This document shows positions 1-14,249 of a DNA stretch of 64,000 nt, in pieces. Positions within the stretch are counted from its first letter, which is position 1. Every line of letters starts with the position of its first letter. Location: positions 3,074,501 to 3,138,500 of the forward strand of contig JAKJHU010000054.1 of NCBI GenBank assembly GCA_022316685.1, in the 5' to 3' direction. Below the pieces are notes generated by a model. The model was given only the letters and a program-made list of their open reading frames with translations, was not told the DNA's origin and made no database searches. The position numbers and the translations under genes were made by a program. Origin of the DNA: Progne subis subis. Lineage: Eukaryota > Chordata > Aves > Passeriformes > Hirundinidae.

Positions 1-1016
1 TGTACCTTCTTTGGCAGCTTCTCCAAATGTGGATGCATTTCAGCCTGTTAAATGCTGAATGAGTGATTTGTGAGCCAAAAGTTTAGCATTTCAGTCTTAA
101 CTGCTACAGAAGCTTTTCTCAGGTTGTATAGCCTCGCTCTAGATGAAGTCTTTAAAGGTGGCTTGTTTGGCACTGAAGTAAGTAAGGGACAGCTCTGCCA
201 AGTACTGAGGTGGAAAGGAAAATCTCAATTGGGAATGAAACAACTTTCTCTTCCAGGCAGTTTCTGCAAATCTGAGAGTATTCCTTGTCTGTATGCTGTT
301 AGCCTGAAGTATCCTCCTCCCACTGAAATGCAGGCAGTGGGGGCTTGCGGAGATAGTCAAGGGTAATCACTGGTACAGACTGGAACTCTGATCAGTGACA
401 GATAGTTCTTGATTTACTTTTTTATTTTTTGTGATACATAAACTGAAGAAATGCAGTCAGTTTAAAGTCTGATTTGTTTCTTTCCCTAGCCCTTTAATTA
501 GTTTAGTGAATGCCTGGTCAGTTTATAGTACAGCTAAACAGCCCTGGGGTTTTATTCTGTTTTATAAGTGCATTTCACTACTCCCCAGGTCTTTTCCCAT
601 TTGCTCTGCTCCTGCACATTTCATGCTGAGGCTGTAGCCAGTGTGATGATCTGGCTATGGAAGTACTCTGAGCACTTGTAGTGTTGTCTGTCAAGTCAGC
701 TAATGATGTTAACAAACTGAAGTTGCAGCCAAGGTTCATATTTTAAACTCACTTGACCCACTCTCCAGCACTCCAATAAGCCTCTAAGTGGATAAAGCAC
801 TTTCTGAACTTGGCACAGTGTACTTGGTTTCAAATGGAACCCGAACAGCTCCTCCAGAAGGTGCTAGAGCTCTGTGAAATGATCTGTGCAGACAAAGGCT
901 CTCAGTGCCTCACCTCGGACTGACAGCGGTGACTAGCAAGGTTTTCCAGTCATCCAGATAAGTCTAGATTAACATTGCAAAAGATGCTCTTTAAATTCAC
1001 TGTCTTCCATCTTCAG
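1..1016 (+). other. EIF4H: EIF4H intron (3' part), no exon seen
   Basis: This stretch lies just upstream of a clear EIF4H exon whose acceptor (CTTCAG) ends at 1016, so it is the intron before that exon. I looked for further EIF4H coding sequence (RRM or glycine-rich segments) and found none. There is a 7-bp inverted repeat CCTGGGG/CCCCAGG (543-549 and 583-589) with a long loop, which is too weak to call an RNA gene. Confidence 0.6.
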
Positions 1017-1433
<417 letters not shown>

Positions 1434-3096
1434 GTTTGGGGTTGAGAGGGAATGGGGAGGCGGGAGAAAAAGCAAGACAGTTCAGAGTGACTAGCTCTGC
1501 TGGAATGTCAACCCTGCAGTTTACCATTCCTGCCATCTGGTATTTGTCCTCTTTGAAACCGAAAACACAGAGCTTGTGAATGCATGTCAGCTGTTAACAA
1601 GTGGTTTTTAGTACGTTCTTGGCTTTGCTGTATCTAGTGCCTGCTTTGTGCTGAGTTTCCCTCTTCTGTTTCCTTCCAAGCAGCACAGTTGCCAGTAGAT
1701 AAGGCAGTGTGGCTGCTTCCCACAAGTGTGGAGGTCTCTGGACAAAGGTGCTGCTTCACTTCTTCCTTTCTGGGTTTGTTTTACTTTAGAAGCACAGGTT
1801 AGACTTAGTTATTTCCCTGTATTGTTTCCTTTTACTTCCTCAGTGTTCCTCTTCTGACTTGCATGTCTCGTTCTGTATTGCTGTGGCTCTGAAGAGGAAA
1901 ACTGAAGAGTCCAGATGAGTTGAACAGAAATTTCCAGTTCTAACCAAGTAGTGAAATACCATTTATGACAATTGGTGATAGTCACTGTTGACAGCAGAGC
2001 CCCTTATTAAACTAAGGGGGCAGCTGCCCTTTCATGTGGGTTGCCAGGAAGGACCAGTTTAATGGATGCCTTGCCTGACAAGCCTGGTGAATAGCTGGTG
2101 GAATCAGTATGGATAAAGCCTCTGCCAGCAGCCTCTTCCTGCTGGCTCTTGACTTCCAAATGGTATGATGCTACTACAACTCTGAGCTCAAGGTTAGTGC
2201 TGCAAAGCCATGCCTGTTTGAGCACAACTGCTCACTGGCTCTTTCTGCTTACTTTTTTGGGTTTTACATGTTTGGTAAATTTTTAAATGAAGTTTCTACA
2301 AATAAAATTGACTTTTTTTTTATTTTTGTTGAAGGAGTGTATACTTTGCCATGTAGTATTTGGTCGTCACCATCCCCTGTATTTCTTTGCCCAGTGGGGT
2401 ACAGTTTTAGGACCTCAGCTTTCAGAACACCTTGAAAATGGGCAGATTAGAAATCTTTCTAATGTAGATTCTCATGTAGAAGTTTGGGTAAAAAGCATCT
2501 CTTGTTACTACACCTCTTCACTTGAAATGTTTCTTGTCAGTGTTGTGTGGGAGGAGGGAGGGGAGGCTGAAGTGAAAGGAGAAATCATTAATGCTTAAAC
2601 CCAAAACCTGGTTCTACCACACTGAGGTTTGGACATGTGCAGGAAAAGCTTGGGCCCATATTGCCAGCGCTGAGAGCCTTCAGATAAACCAGCCAGCACC
2701 CCAGAGTACTTACAAGAGGAGGTTGGAAGCACGGCTGCCCCACTACCACCACCACTGCTAGTGATAAATTTCTTCCCTAAGGTTCCCATTGCAAGTCAGA
2801 GTCCCAGCAATTTACAGAACTACTCTTTCCTTCTTTCTGCCTTTCACTTAATCTGCTTCTGAGATAAGAACCATTTGTCTAACACTAATGCTTAATTTAA
2901 GACAGACATGCATTTGTGTGGTTGTATTCCAAACCAATAATTGATCTATTTACATCTTCAATGTGGAAAAGATTTTAAGAACAAATTCCCATATAAAAAT
3001 CTCACTTCCAGTCAAGACAGTTGACTTTTAAATGTAAAAACAAAGGAAAAAAAAAAAAAGAATTCCAAACACGTAGCACATTCTGCTTCATAACAA

Positions 3097-3142
3097 AATA
3101 AATTTATGGATATGGTATTTTGTGAATGATCTTTTAAATAAA
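3097..3142 (+). terminator. EIF4H: Candidate proximal poly(A) signals of EIF4H
   Basis: Two AATAAA hexamers (3097-3102 and 3137-3142) lie 40 bp apart in AT-rich sequence, 1.66 kb past the EIF4H stop. A T-rich stretch follows near 3165-3210, as expected downstream of a cleavage site. The assignment is inferred; no transcript data are available. Confidence 0.45.
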
Positions 3143-6100
3143 AGAAAACATTAAGTAATATTTAACATTGGTCTTTATTTGAGTCTACTCTACCATGTTT
3201 TTCCCCCCCTCAGTTTTCAAATACTGTGCTAATTTGTCCTAGAGCCATTCTGATACAAAATAAGGGGGGGAAGAGGAAAAGATCAAGGGGAGTAATCAAA
3301 TCTCTAAAGAGTGCTGGAACAGTGAAGTAAAAGTTAATTGTGGGTGGAAATGAGCCAAACTTCTTTGTCCTGTGACTTCAGTGTCACTTGAGTGCTTTGC
3401 TACGGCTGCCAGGTGGCATTTTGAATTCCTGCAGTTGCAGGTCTTGCAGCTGATCAGATGCGTGCTGCTGCTGCCCTGGCTGGCACTGGGCAGGCTGTGT
3501 CCTTCCAGTGAGCACTGAGCAGTGTCCCAAAGCAGTGGGCTTTGTGCTGAGACAGTAAATGGATCAACTCCTGCTGTTTTGCCAGCTTCCTCCAAACTTT
3601 TCCAACTCTCCCCTTTCCCACTAGACATAATGGTTAAGGAGGCTGCTGCCCTGTGGCTTTGAAGTTTGTGCTTTCGTGTACTGCAGGGTAAGTTGAGAGG
3701 TAGAGCCATGTTTTTATTGAGGAAATGGGCTTTGACCTCCCTGCTGCTTTTACTGCTTTCCATAGCCTGAAAAGACGGGAAGTGTTCCTGCTTCCAGTGA
3801 GTCAGCCCCCCTTCTCTTTAGACCTGCTCTCAGCACATCTTGAGCAGCATCCCAGCCCTGCACTGGAGCTGTGGGAGCTGGCACCTGGCTGTCCTGCCTG
3901 TGTGGAGAGCAGGGCTGGTGGGGAGTTGGTCCCCTGCAGCTCTTGCCACAGTTATCCACAGCTGCTCTGTCCAACTGGGTGCTGCTGGAAGCAGGAATTT
4001 CATCACTGCATGGAGAGAAGGAGCCCTGATGAGTGAGAGAGGTGGCAAATGGGTCATCTTAGCTCTAGGTGTCTTCTGTATCTGCTGATACTGGTTTGGG
4101 TAAGGGTTTCCCACGAGTGAGTGCAGCCTGATCCCAAAATTTTTGTGTCTTTTTTTAATATGCAAACATTGATGCATTGCCTGGTTTCTTTGGAGCATTC
4201 CACAGTGTGCTTCCCATGTGGCTCAGGGTCAGACTCTTCCAGTCCTTTTTCTTTCCCTCCTTCAACAATGTAGTGGATGGACATTTTCCTATATAGAAAT
4301 TTATCAAACCAGCTTTTGTCAAGAGTTAACATGACTATGTTTAATATATGGATGTGGCATTTAGTTTTGTAGGAGGAAGCAAGATTATTTTCTTCCCATC
4401 CTACAAGGAAAAACAGTTGAGGTTTAACTTGTGATGCTTAACTTTACCTGCTGCTTAAAGCTAAGCCTGGCATGGCAAAGCCCAGACTGAGCAGGTACCA
4501 GCAGGGCAGCAAATGGATCATTCACTTTGTGGCTCTTCATGTTCTCACTGAGTTATTTCTGGTAGCTGTGCAGTGCTTTCTTCCAGCTTAAACTTAAAAA
4601 ATAAACAAAACTGAAGGCAGGAAGGCACCAGGCAGGTTTTGGAACTGAACTCGGCTTTGCTTTGCTGCTGTGCTTTGCCTTGTTACTCCAGTTTGGTTCA
4701 AATGGGGAAGGTGAGTCTGGAAAAGGTGTTGGACACTGCAGCAGTGGACAGTAGCATTTAATGTACTGCAAAACTCTGCTGTCAACCACCAAAAAAAAAA
4801 AAATCCCCACTGAACTCCTGAGTCAGGAATGCCCTTGGGAGAGCTCATCCCAGTCCTCAGGGCAGCACCCAGTGCTGGCACGGGTGTGTTGCCCACTTGC
4901 TGGGCTGTGCAAGCCTGGAGCAACTTCTGAGCAGGCTCTTTATGCTTGTGGCCATCAAAGTTCTTGTGATGGCTGGAGAAAGAGCTGGAGGAGTGTTCAC
5001 ACAGATAATGGGCTGGTGCTGGTAGAGTCACATTAAATTCACGCCCTCCAGTGTGGCTTACTGGTCTTCCTAAAGCAGCAACACGTTTTTCACCTGCTGA
5101 GATTTGCTGCCACTACTCAAGAGTCTCCAGTGCTGACTGTGAACTTCTGAAGTTCTACAAGTGTCCCAGGGCTGATGATGATTGTGGCCAAGCTTGCTGT
5201 CCCAGGGCAGTTTTGGGTGATACTGTTATTTTTAACTTATGGATACTGTTATAGTTTCAATCCTGACTTTAGTACATAGTCTAGTAGGAGCATTTGCTGC
5301 CTGTAGTACTGACTGCTGACTTGTCTTCAGGAAAGATGATAAAATTGTGAGAATTTTAGAGCAGATCCTGTGATACTGCAACCGTTCCTCTTTGTAGGAA
5401 AGATTCAATACTAAAGCCAGCAAATTTTGGAAAGTATGTGCAGCCTCTTCAACCCAAGTGCTGGCGTGTTGCAGCTTACAGAGCAGCCCTTGTCCTGCTG
5501 CCTGCTTTGGGCACATCTGCTTGGAGTGACTTTGCTGGAAGCCCCCTGTTCCCCTGGGTGTGTTTTGGACACAGGCTCTGTGTGTCAGGTTGGCTCCAAG
5601 GCATAGTCACAGGTTTTCTGATCCAACCCCATTCATTCCCTCTCTCTCAGTGCAGAAGCCGTCTCGGGGTAATTTTTTCTTTTTTTTTTTTTTTTGGCAC
5701 TCACAGCAAGAGCACGGGTGAGGAGCTGTTAACACTGAGCATCTGGAAATCTGTGTTAAGTTTATGTTTTACATTCTGCTGGTTTCTGTGTTTCGCTACC
5801 AGTGGAGCGCAAAGGAAAGGCAGCGCTCGCCTATTCCAGCATATCCTAGTGTAGAATCAGTTACCTTTGTACTTCTCAAGGGCTTCCCTAGAATGGATTC
5901 TAGGGGTGCAGTTTAGTTGGTGTTGCTTGTCTTAAATTTTTAGAAAGGGGAGTTTCTGTGACTGAAAAAGAATTTGATTTCCAGCTGAGAGTGGAATTTT
6001 CTCATCTGGTAGTTGACTCCCTCCTTTTAAATGCCACTTACCCACTGCAGGAACAAAGTATATATTAGAAGTGGCAAAGAGACATCTTTTACTTGGTGCA

Positions 6101-6872
6101 TACATTTTAGTTATATAATCTGTAATTTATTTTGTTGTTTGTGATAGCACTTGCTGTAGCAGTATTAAACCAAACTGAGTAGAAGCATTTAGGATGGTGT
6201 AATCATATTTTTGACCCTGCTTGCTGAAAGGCTTTAATCCTTCAGTGCCAGACACTTGACTCTCAAGCCTGATGCACATTAGTAATAGCAATACCTTGAT
6301 GACATTGTATGTTCAGCCCCTCTCCTGTGCATCAGGGCCTGTAGGGAAGCTCTGCTGTTGTTCAGTGTCTGCTCACAGGAACCCCAGATGGACACAAGAC
6401 ACGAGCCTTCCGGTTCTGGTGGTGTCTGGGTGGGCCCGTGGCGTCAGCGTTATCAGGTCTGGAATCTTGTTCCTCATCTCACTGTAGCTGTGTGAGTGAC
6501 TAAATCTAAAGCATTTTCTGTTTTCCTTTTCCACCGTGGCAGCGACTCTGTTCTGCTCGACAGCAGGTTCAGTGGGACATCAGCTTCCCTCATTTCTGTC
6601 CCCTCTGCAGCAAAGTTCATCCAAGGGCTTCGAGGACTTCCAGCGCTGTTCCAGAACAACCCTCTTACCTGTGTGCTCACCAATTCCTGTGTAAAGCTCT
6701 AGAGTATCCCAGGGTTGATGTTTTGGGGATGTTATTGCTGGGAATGCTAGCACCACCTTTCTGCCCAGTAGGTTTCAGCCAGGTTAGTGTTCCCTGTGGT
6801 CAGGATTTGCTTCCTACCACGAGATTGTTTTGTTCATGTCACCGTGCTCCCGAGATCTGCCTCTTTCTTTTA

Positions 6873-6972
6873 AATAAACCAAAAACTCACAAAGTACCTC
6901 TATAAACCCCTGCAAAATCTGTACTGTAATGAACCTGTATAATTTGTATTGCTGTATAAAAATTCAAATAAA
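6873..6972 (+). terminator. EIF4H: Candidate distal poly(A) signals of EIF4H
   Basis: AATAAA occurs at 6873-6878 and again at 6967-6972. The second is followed after about 20 bp by a GT/T-rich stretch (GTAGGTTTTTGTC), the usual downstream element. This would give a 3' UTR of about 5.5 kb. It could instead mark another transcript. Confidence 0.45.
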
Positions 6973-8966
6973 AGCATTCAAACCTTGTAGGTTTTTGTCT
7001 TCAAATTGAGAATTATCGGGTCCACGAGGATGAACTCAGCAGGATAAGAACAGGAAGCTCTGTGCCGTAGGGATGTTTGGGATTAGTCTTTGCAAAGCTT
7101 ACTTGGCCAAGGTTTTGTGAAGCACCCGGGGATCCTGGCTGTGAGATAGCTTTCCACTGGGTGGTGGCAGCATTTATTTTCCTTCAGCAAGAACTGAACT
7201 GCTTTCAGTTTCAGCTCAGAGAGACCCAACGTGCAGCTGGGGCAGGGGAGGAGGCAGCACTTCCCCTTTGCCTGGGGAAAGGCTCGTCCCACTACAGCAG
7301 AGAGAAAAGTTTCTGGGTGCATACAAAACTATCCAGCACTACTTCAGCACACCAGAAAACTTCCCCCAAGACGTGGCTTGTGTTAGAGCTGCCGTGAAAA
7401 TGTTGCTAAACAAACAGAATGCATCATAATCCCAATTAGCAGCTGGGATGAGACACGTGCTCGTTCTGTCCCAAAACAAGAGGAGCTTGATGCTTGACTT
7501 GCAAAGCTGGTGGGCTTGGAGCCTGTTGGAGCTTTCTCAAACCTTCCAGCATTGGGTGTGTTTGTGCAGAAGGGGGTTAGATGATGCCCTGTTTTCCAGT
7601 CTTTGTTTCACTGCTGATTTTTGATCAGTGTTAATCACAACACCTGATTCAAGCAGTCAGCTGGTCTTTGAGCAGCCCCCACCTTTATTTGAAAGAATGT
7701 AAATCAGCCCTCAGGGCATTTGGTTTCCCAGGACCCAGGTAAGCTGAGTCAGGTAGAGGATGGATTCTGAAGAGTTTTCTGGACCCAAGAGATCTCTCTG
7801 CAGCTCTGTATCAAAAGGTGAACTGGTTAGGTTAGTTGGGTTAACTGGTGTACCTGCCTGAAGGAGTAGGAACTACATTATGGGGGAAAAACAAGGCCAA
7901 ATTGAAATGGGTGAGCTTTGAAAAGAACACAAATGGAATTACAACGTGGTTTTTCTATAACCTACTGCAGTAGATAAAAAACATGCTGCTCCTGTGGCTT
8001 TGACCTTTTGTAAAATCAGGCATTGTTTCTGGCAGCAGGTGTCGATGTGGCAGAGGGGTTTCAGGAGGGTAGAGCCCCGTTTCCCAAGGTTTGGTGCTGA
8101 GGGGTCACTTGTGAGTGTTGGAGGAGAATTGGTCTGGGGAAGTGCTTGGAGTGAGGACTCATCCTAAACCTTTACATCCAGCCCTTCTTAGGAGAAACGT
8201 GAGGGAGGGAGATAGGATCCACCCAGAGGCGTGTGCTGCTGCAGAAATTACCCTCTAATCGAGGTGCTGGCCTCTGCAGAGGACTGATGCCTGTGAGGGG
8301 CATCACTGTGCCCACAGCTGTTACAGCACGCTGGGGTGGTTCTGCTGCCTCGCTCCCTGGGCACAGGAGCAGCTTCTGCCTGCCCTGGAGAGGCTGAGGG
8401 CTCCATCAGGGGACAGGCTGGGGACTGCCACGAGGTGCAGCCCAGGGCAACCAGGGCAATGTCCCCACCACAGCACTGAGTCATACTGAAGCTGAGACCC
8501 GCCAGGGAACCTGTAAACAAATAACGTGGCACCTTTTTAGCAGTGGCTGTTCCTGATGAAATTGATTTGGGGTGCAAAAGATGAACTTCAAATGTCTCCA
8601 GCCTATTTCGAGTATCAGTTCTGCTATAAAGAACTCTTTTGCAAAACTTCTGTTGTCAGCTTATGTTTGAACATGTAAAAACCCTGCTAGAAAGCTGTTA
8701 ATAAACTATAATTGCTAAGACCCCTGCTAGAAATGCCAAATTTGTAACAACTCTTTTGGCAGTGAAAAAAAATTCACACTTTGCAATGTCCTTTACACAG
8801 AGATCACCCAGAAACCATGTGAGCAATTAAAACTTGAGTCTGCCTCTTTTTATCTTTGGTTCAGATTATGCTGATTATAACCCGGATTTTGCCTGGGAAT
8901 GGCTCTGGAAGGAGCATTAATTTTGCATCTCAGGTTAGAATTGGAAGAGAGAAAGTCTGTTTGCAC

Positions 8967-9030
8967 GTGGATAATTATTTACAGTGGATAATTTACAGTG
9001 GATAATTATCCATTTACAGTGGATAATTAT
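8967..9030. repeat. Short tandem repeat, about 4 imperfect copies of GTGGATAATTATTTACA
   Basis: The block GTGGATAATT recurs four times with spacers of 4 to 11 bases (ATTTACA, TACA, ATCCATTTACA). Unit length varies from about 14 to 21 bp. It is AT-rich and non-coding. Confidence 0.8.
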
Positions 9031-12000
9031 TTTATTGAAATAATGTTTCATCTGAAAGCTTGAGAGCCAGATTTCATCCCAGGGTTGCAAAAATTATAAC
9101 CAGTTGGCTCCTTAATCATTTTTATGATGAGGAGTCACCTTCTTGCACAGAGAGCTGGGTGTAGGTGGCTGGTTGTGGCAGCTTCAGAGTGCCCTGATTT
9201 AAATATAACGAAATTTCCCTTTACTGAACAATTTACATGTAAGAGAGGCTTTGTACAGCCTTAGTGAGAGCAGCATGAAACGTTTTGTTTATGCTTGTAA
9301 CTCGTGTGCCCCATGGCTCTTGTACTGATGTGCACAGCCACACATTTGTGTGTGTGTGCAGAATTCCCTAGTGCTGCAGCAGGATCCCTCTTCCAGGGAC
9401 TGGGACAGGGCTTTGAGCCAATACATAGATTCCCCATAGGGAATTAATGAATTCTCCTTATTCCATTCAAGCACCAAAAAGTTCGAGGAACTGCTTTTTT
9501 CCAAGAGTGCAGTGAAATTGTGCCTGCTGCGTGCGAACCGCCAATGCTGGAGCACAAAACTGATTTTATTCTTACAGCCTCGGCCAGGAGCTCCAGGTTT
9601 GGGCATTACCAATAGTGACCTCGGGCTATTTGCTGCCTTTGCAACAACTATTTGTTGCCATCTTTTCCACTAAAACAGAGAGAGAGCTCGCACTTTGCTA
9701 TGCCCACTTTGAGATTTCCCTGGCAGCCGCTCCCAGCGCGCAGGGTTTTTCCTGTGAACCCTCTTTGCTAAAAGGAAGCCTGATTTTTTTTTTTTTTTTG
9801 GGGCACCCTCAGAACCTCAAGGGAAGTGACCTCGGTGCTGTCTGTGGTTCCACGCTGTCCCTTCCTCTCCCCAAAAGCCCAAGTGACCCTGGTGGGTTTG
9901 TGAGGCGTCACAGAGCGAGGCTGCGCGCCGGGCAGCGGATGTTGGGGTTGGTGATTCACGGGGGGACAGGAAACCAGCAACTGCTCCCCAGCCCTGGAGG
10001 AACCGGCTCCAGCCCCGGCAGCTGCTGCCCAGAGGTGCTGGAGGAGCTGGGACACGTCAGGGAGAGCGCCAGAGGCTGTGGGTAAGGTGGGTGAGGGACG
10101 GAAAGTGCCTGAAGCGCTTGGGGCTCCTGTGGGGACGGTGGGGTGCCCCACGGAGCTCAGGGACCCCACATTAGACCTTGGTGACCCTTTAAAGAACTTC
10201 AAGGTCGTCCCTGGGAGGTAAAACCTGTCTGAAAAGCAACGTGGTGGATGTTCCCTCCTCACTGCTGCTCCTGGACATCACCAGCTCCAAGGTAGGAATT
10301 ACCAACCCTCTCTTCTCAGCTGCATTTAGACCCCTCTGGACCTGAGCTGGGTCCATCCCACACTGGCTGGATTATCTGTTTTACAGTGCTGTTCTTCACA
10401 TCTCCTCGTCCATCTGCTGGTGGAAGCGTGGGTTTCGTTACATTATTTCTGCATTCACTTGTTCTAAAATATTCTGGAAGATTCAGTCTGTGCTGAGCTT
10501 CCCTGTGTGCTCCTCATTCTGGCTCCTGCCTGGAGCTTCTGGGGCTGCTGCAGCCCACACTGCTCCCCCTCCAAAGCCCAGTCCTTAAAAATAACTGATT
10601 CAAACGACACTTCCTGGGTTTTCCATTGATTTCAGAGCTGACTGGCAGCATGGATATGAATGTATTTGTTTCACTGCATGGAAGTGCTTGAATTAGCTAA
10701 TTCTAGATAGGAAGAGATTTGGTTTTGCAACAGCTTTCTCATGTGTGAGCAACGTTCAGTGTAATAAGGGCTGTGAGGCAGGTAATTCAGCAGAAGAGGA
10801 TCATTTTGGGATAATCTTGCCTGAGATTGGCTCATTTTCGTGGTTCTGGAAGCTGCAGTTACACAGGGGTTGCCTGTAATGCTAACATGGCATCCCCTGG
10901 GCTCCCAGTGGAAGTGAATGCTGCCTGGGAGAGGGAAGTTACAAATACAAGATATGTCTGTGAGTGGCCTTCTTGTGCTGCCATGCCCAGTGTGATTGGG
11001 GTTTTGCACCATGTTTTCCACCCAGGACTTTTTAAAAGCATTTTCCGAAGTTCTGATCTGTGTGAACATTGGTTTACCAGTTCTGATTTTCCCCTTTTAT
11101 CATATGTTCTACTGAAATGCATCTGTTGGCATAAAAGCCTGCCTGAATAGCTGTAAAAAGCCCAGAGTTTAACTTTCTGGCAGCAGCTTTCCTAAAAAGC
11201 CTGACACTGGCATAAATCTGGTAGGAAATGAGATGTGCAGACCTCTGGAAAGGAACTTTTCTGAAGGCTCAGTGCTGGTCATTGAACTCATTCCAGCCAC
11301 AAGGAGCTTCCTTGGTCTGAGACTTTAATTTGTGAATTGATGGGACTTTCTGTGCCACACAGGCAAACAGAAAGTGGAGCTGCTTTTCTTAGACATGTTA
11401 GAGACATTGACTCAAGCTGAATATTGCATCTGTTCAACAAGTCAGTGTGCTGAATTTCATATGGTGAGTCTTTAAATACACTCTTCACTTCATATTTCAT
11501 GCCAGTGACTCATCCTACCAGCCTCAATTAGAATTAATTTACTGCAAACTGGTGCAGACCACAAAACTTTCTGGAGGGGAGAGAAAGTGCCTGGTTTACA
11601 TTTGCCTTTCAGGCGTGTTTTGATTGATAGATAGAATGCATAATATAAATCCACGATTTTAACCTTTATCTTGCAATATGAACTCAGGGGTGGGCTTGAA
11701 GTCTGCAAAGGACGAAAATGTCTTCATCAGAAATTATCCCACAGAAACCAGGCATTGCTGAGGACACATCAACACATTCCTCACTCTCCTGGTTTGCAGA
11801 AAAAAGTTAAAGTTCACTTTAAGTGCTCTTGAAGTTTTTTTTTTAGTGAGCTTTGTGCCTCTTCTGCTGCTTTTGGGAAGTTCTTCCAGACTTTCCATCC
11901 ATTAGGAATTTTATTTCTAGCCTGTGCATATCCACCTTATATCCACTCATTTTATAAGCCAGAATTGCCTTCTTTCAATTCAAAAGTTTTTTCTCACTTT

Positions 12001-14224
12001 GTTGTGCTGCTCTTGGACAGATGGATGGCGAGTGTCCATGTCCTCTTACTCTCCATTTCAGTGGAATTAAAAGCAAAAGACCTTTTAATCTTCCTGGATA
12101 AAACCACCTCCCCTTCCTTTGGATCTTCATAGTGAGCCTGGTTACCAGGGTGAATCCTCAAATTAGGATGAGACCTGGCACAGAGTAGACAAGCAAAAGC
12201 AAGTTTGTTAAGAATTTCATTTTTTTTTTTTTTTTTTTTAAGAAAAAGCCTTTCTCCTTGATTGCTAAAAATATCTGAGGCCAGGGAAGGAGCAGCCCCT
12301 GTTTGGGAACACAAGTTTCCCCTCTGAAGGAGAGCACAGCTGTATCCAGACCCCAGTGTGTTTCTCTCCCAGGAATTGTTTGTCTGGAGCAGCTGCTCCT
12401 GAGGGATTTGTGGGGTCAGGGTGTGCCACGGTCCCACTGGTTTCCTCTGCACAAAAAGGGGAAAAACAGGCAAAAGGAGAAGGGAGAGGTGTGTGAACAG
12501 AACAGGGCATTGCAGCACTATGAGTATCACTCCTGAACCAAATGGGAACCTGTTTCCTCCCCAAGTTTGGGTTCAGCATCTTGAAAGCAGGGCCGGCCAT
12601 CCCTGAACCCCACACGTCCTTTTGTGCGGAATTTGTTCTCTCCAGCTCCCCAAGGCAGAGCGCAGGGAAGCACATTCAGCCTTCCAAATATTTTATTTAT
12701 ATCCTGCTAGCCGTGAGTAAGTGCTTCCAGCCTTCTGCTTGTCATAAATCTGTTCATCACCTCCTTCTGTCAGCTCCTTACCAGAGCAGGGCTTGTCCCA
12801 AATGAAAGGATTTTCCATGGACTTGGGTATTTGGGGAGCACAAATGATCTCTGGGCTGATGGGGTGTTTAAGACTTGGGGGCTTTCTTGGTGGGCTGGGA
12901 CACCCCATGTCCTGTTCATCAGCCCCTCAAATAATCACTTTTTGTGTCCCTGGTGAGTGGGGGCTCAGGAGTTTTGCTGCCTCACTGCCCGAGACCAAAA
13001 TAAAACTGGCTCTGGAAGGGAGAAGGAGGCCTGCTGTGAAATGGGATAAAGTAGGTCAGTGTTGTCAGGTGCCTTCAGCTCTGCCTTGCCTTCACTTTAA
13101 AGGAAAAAAAAGAGGGGAAAAAAAAAAAAAGTTTAAAAAAGCCAGGAAATCTTTAAACAAAGCAGCAGCACTGCAGCCCTTTGTATTTTAGTCACCAGCA
13201 CTGGACCAGCTTCCCTCAGTTGCCTCTTGGAGATGCTTTAGAGATGATCCACAGCTCATGATTTCCATGGGGGATGCTGAGCAAAGGAAAAATGATGGAA
13301 GAAACCACATGGTTCTGACAAGGCTCTTCTGGGTTCTGGTCCTGCACCTCTGGGCTGCGTGTGTGGAGGTCTGGGCACTTAAATTTAGAGTAACTCATTT
13401 TTCTTTGGAAAGTGCTGCAAAAACTGTAGGGAAAGAGAGGCCTGTAAAAGGCAAAACCATGGTGGAGAGAGTGCTGGTAGCTGCCAGGTCCTGGAGAGCC
13501 CAGGGACCCTGGAACACGATAGGAATAAACCCAATTAATCCTCAGGCAAAGGGGGGTCTCAAAGCCTCATCAAGGTCACTCCTGGACAGACAGATGGTGT
13601 TTGGGAAGCGAAGATGCTGACACCAAACCCCTCCAGCTGTTGCTCCTGGCTTTGCTCAAGGCCTGTCTGAGTGGAAATGAGGGGCTCTCCCTCCTCTCCT
13701 TTCCCTGCCCCGTGCTGATTTACACCGTGATTATTTTCTCCATGTCCTGAGAATTAGGACCGTGGCACGGGGCTGGGACTTCAGTGACAAACTGGAGCAC
13801 AGACCTGCCCCCACCATGCCCAGCTGCTGTTCCAGGTGCCTGGCAGGGACAGAGGGTGTTGCTCAGCTGCCACGGGAGGCTTTGCGTTTTCTCCAGCGTG
13901 AACGGGCTGTCAGAGCCACTTCCAAACTTCCGCGGAGTTTGGGCAGAGAAATGTTTATTCCACTTTAATCAAGCAGAGGCAGAAGGTGCTGAGCAGGGCA
14001 GAATCAAGCTGCTGCTTTCCACTGTCTGCTACTGGCATTTGTTGCATTGTTTTGAATTATTTTAATTATCAGTTGCTATAATATGCCTTTCCTCCTCCAT
14101 TCACCAATATAAAGCAGGTTTAAGCTGTAATCAGGGGGGGTTGAAGGTGGGCAGTAGGAAAGATTCCTGCCAGCCAGAGCAGTGATGCACTGGCCTTTGG
14201 CACGTTGAAGCATCTCCATTCCTA

Positions 14225-14249
14225 GGGGGGGGGAAAAAAAAAAAAAAAA
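14225..14249. repeat. G9-A16 homopurine run
   Basis: Nine G residues (14225-14233) are followed directly by sixteen A residues (14234-14249). The exact run lengths may be affected by sequencing error. No gene function is inferred. Confidence 0.8.

Larger units (their letters stand above)
1434..6990 (+). other. EIF4H: EIF4H 3' UTR and/or downstream flank, extent uncertain
   Basis: There is no credible coding sequence after the EIF4H stop. Two groups of poly(A) signals could end the transcript: 3097-3102 with 3137-3142, about 1.66 kb after the stop, and 6873-6878 with 6967-6972, about 5.5 kb after the stop. From memory the human 3' UTR is nearer the shorter length, but the last signal sits in a typical AU-rich mRNA end. 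Homopolymer runs occur near 3050, 4790 and 5675. Confidence 0.55.

Noticed and set aside
541..600. Possible microRNA hairpin in the EIF4H intron (human EIF4H hosts mir-590)
   Set aside because: Only a 7-bp stem (CCTGGGG/CCCCAGG) with a 33-base loop. The resemblance to the mir-590 mature sequence is partial and interrupted.
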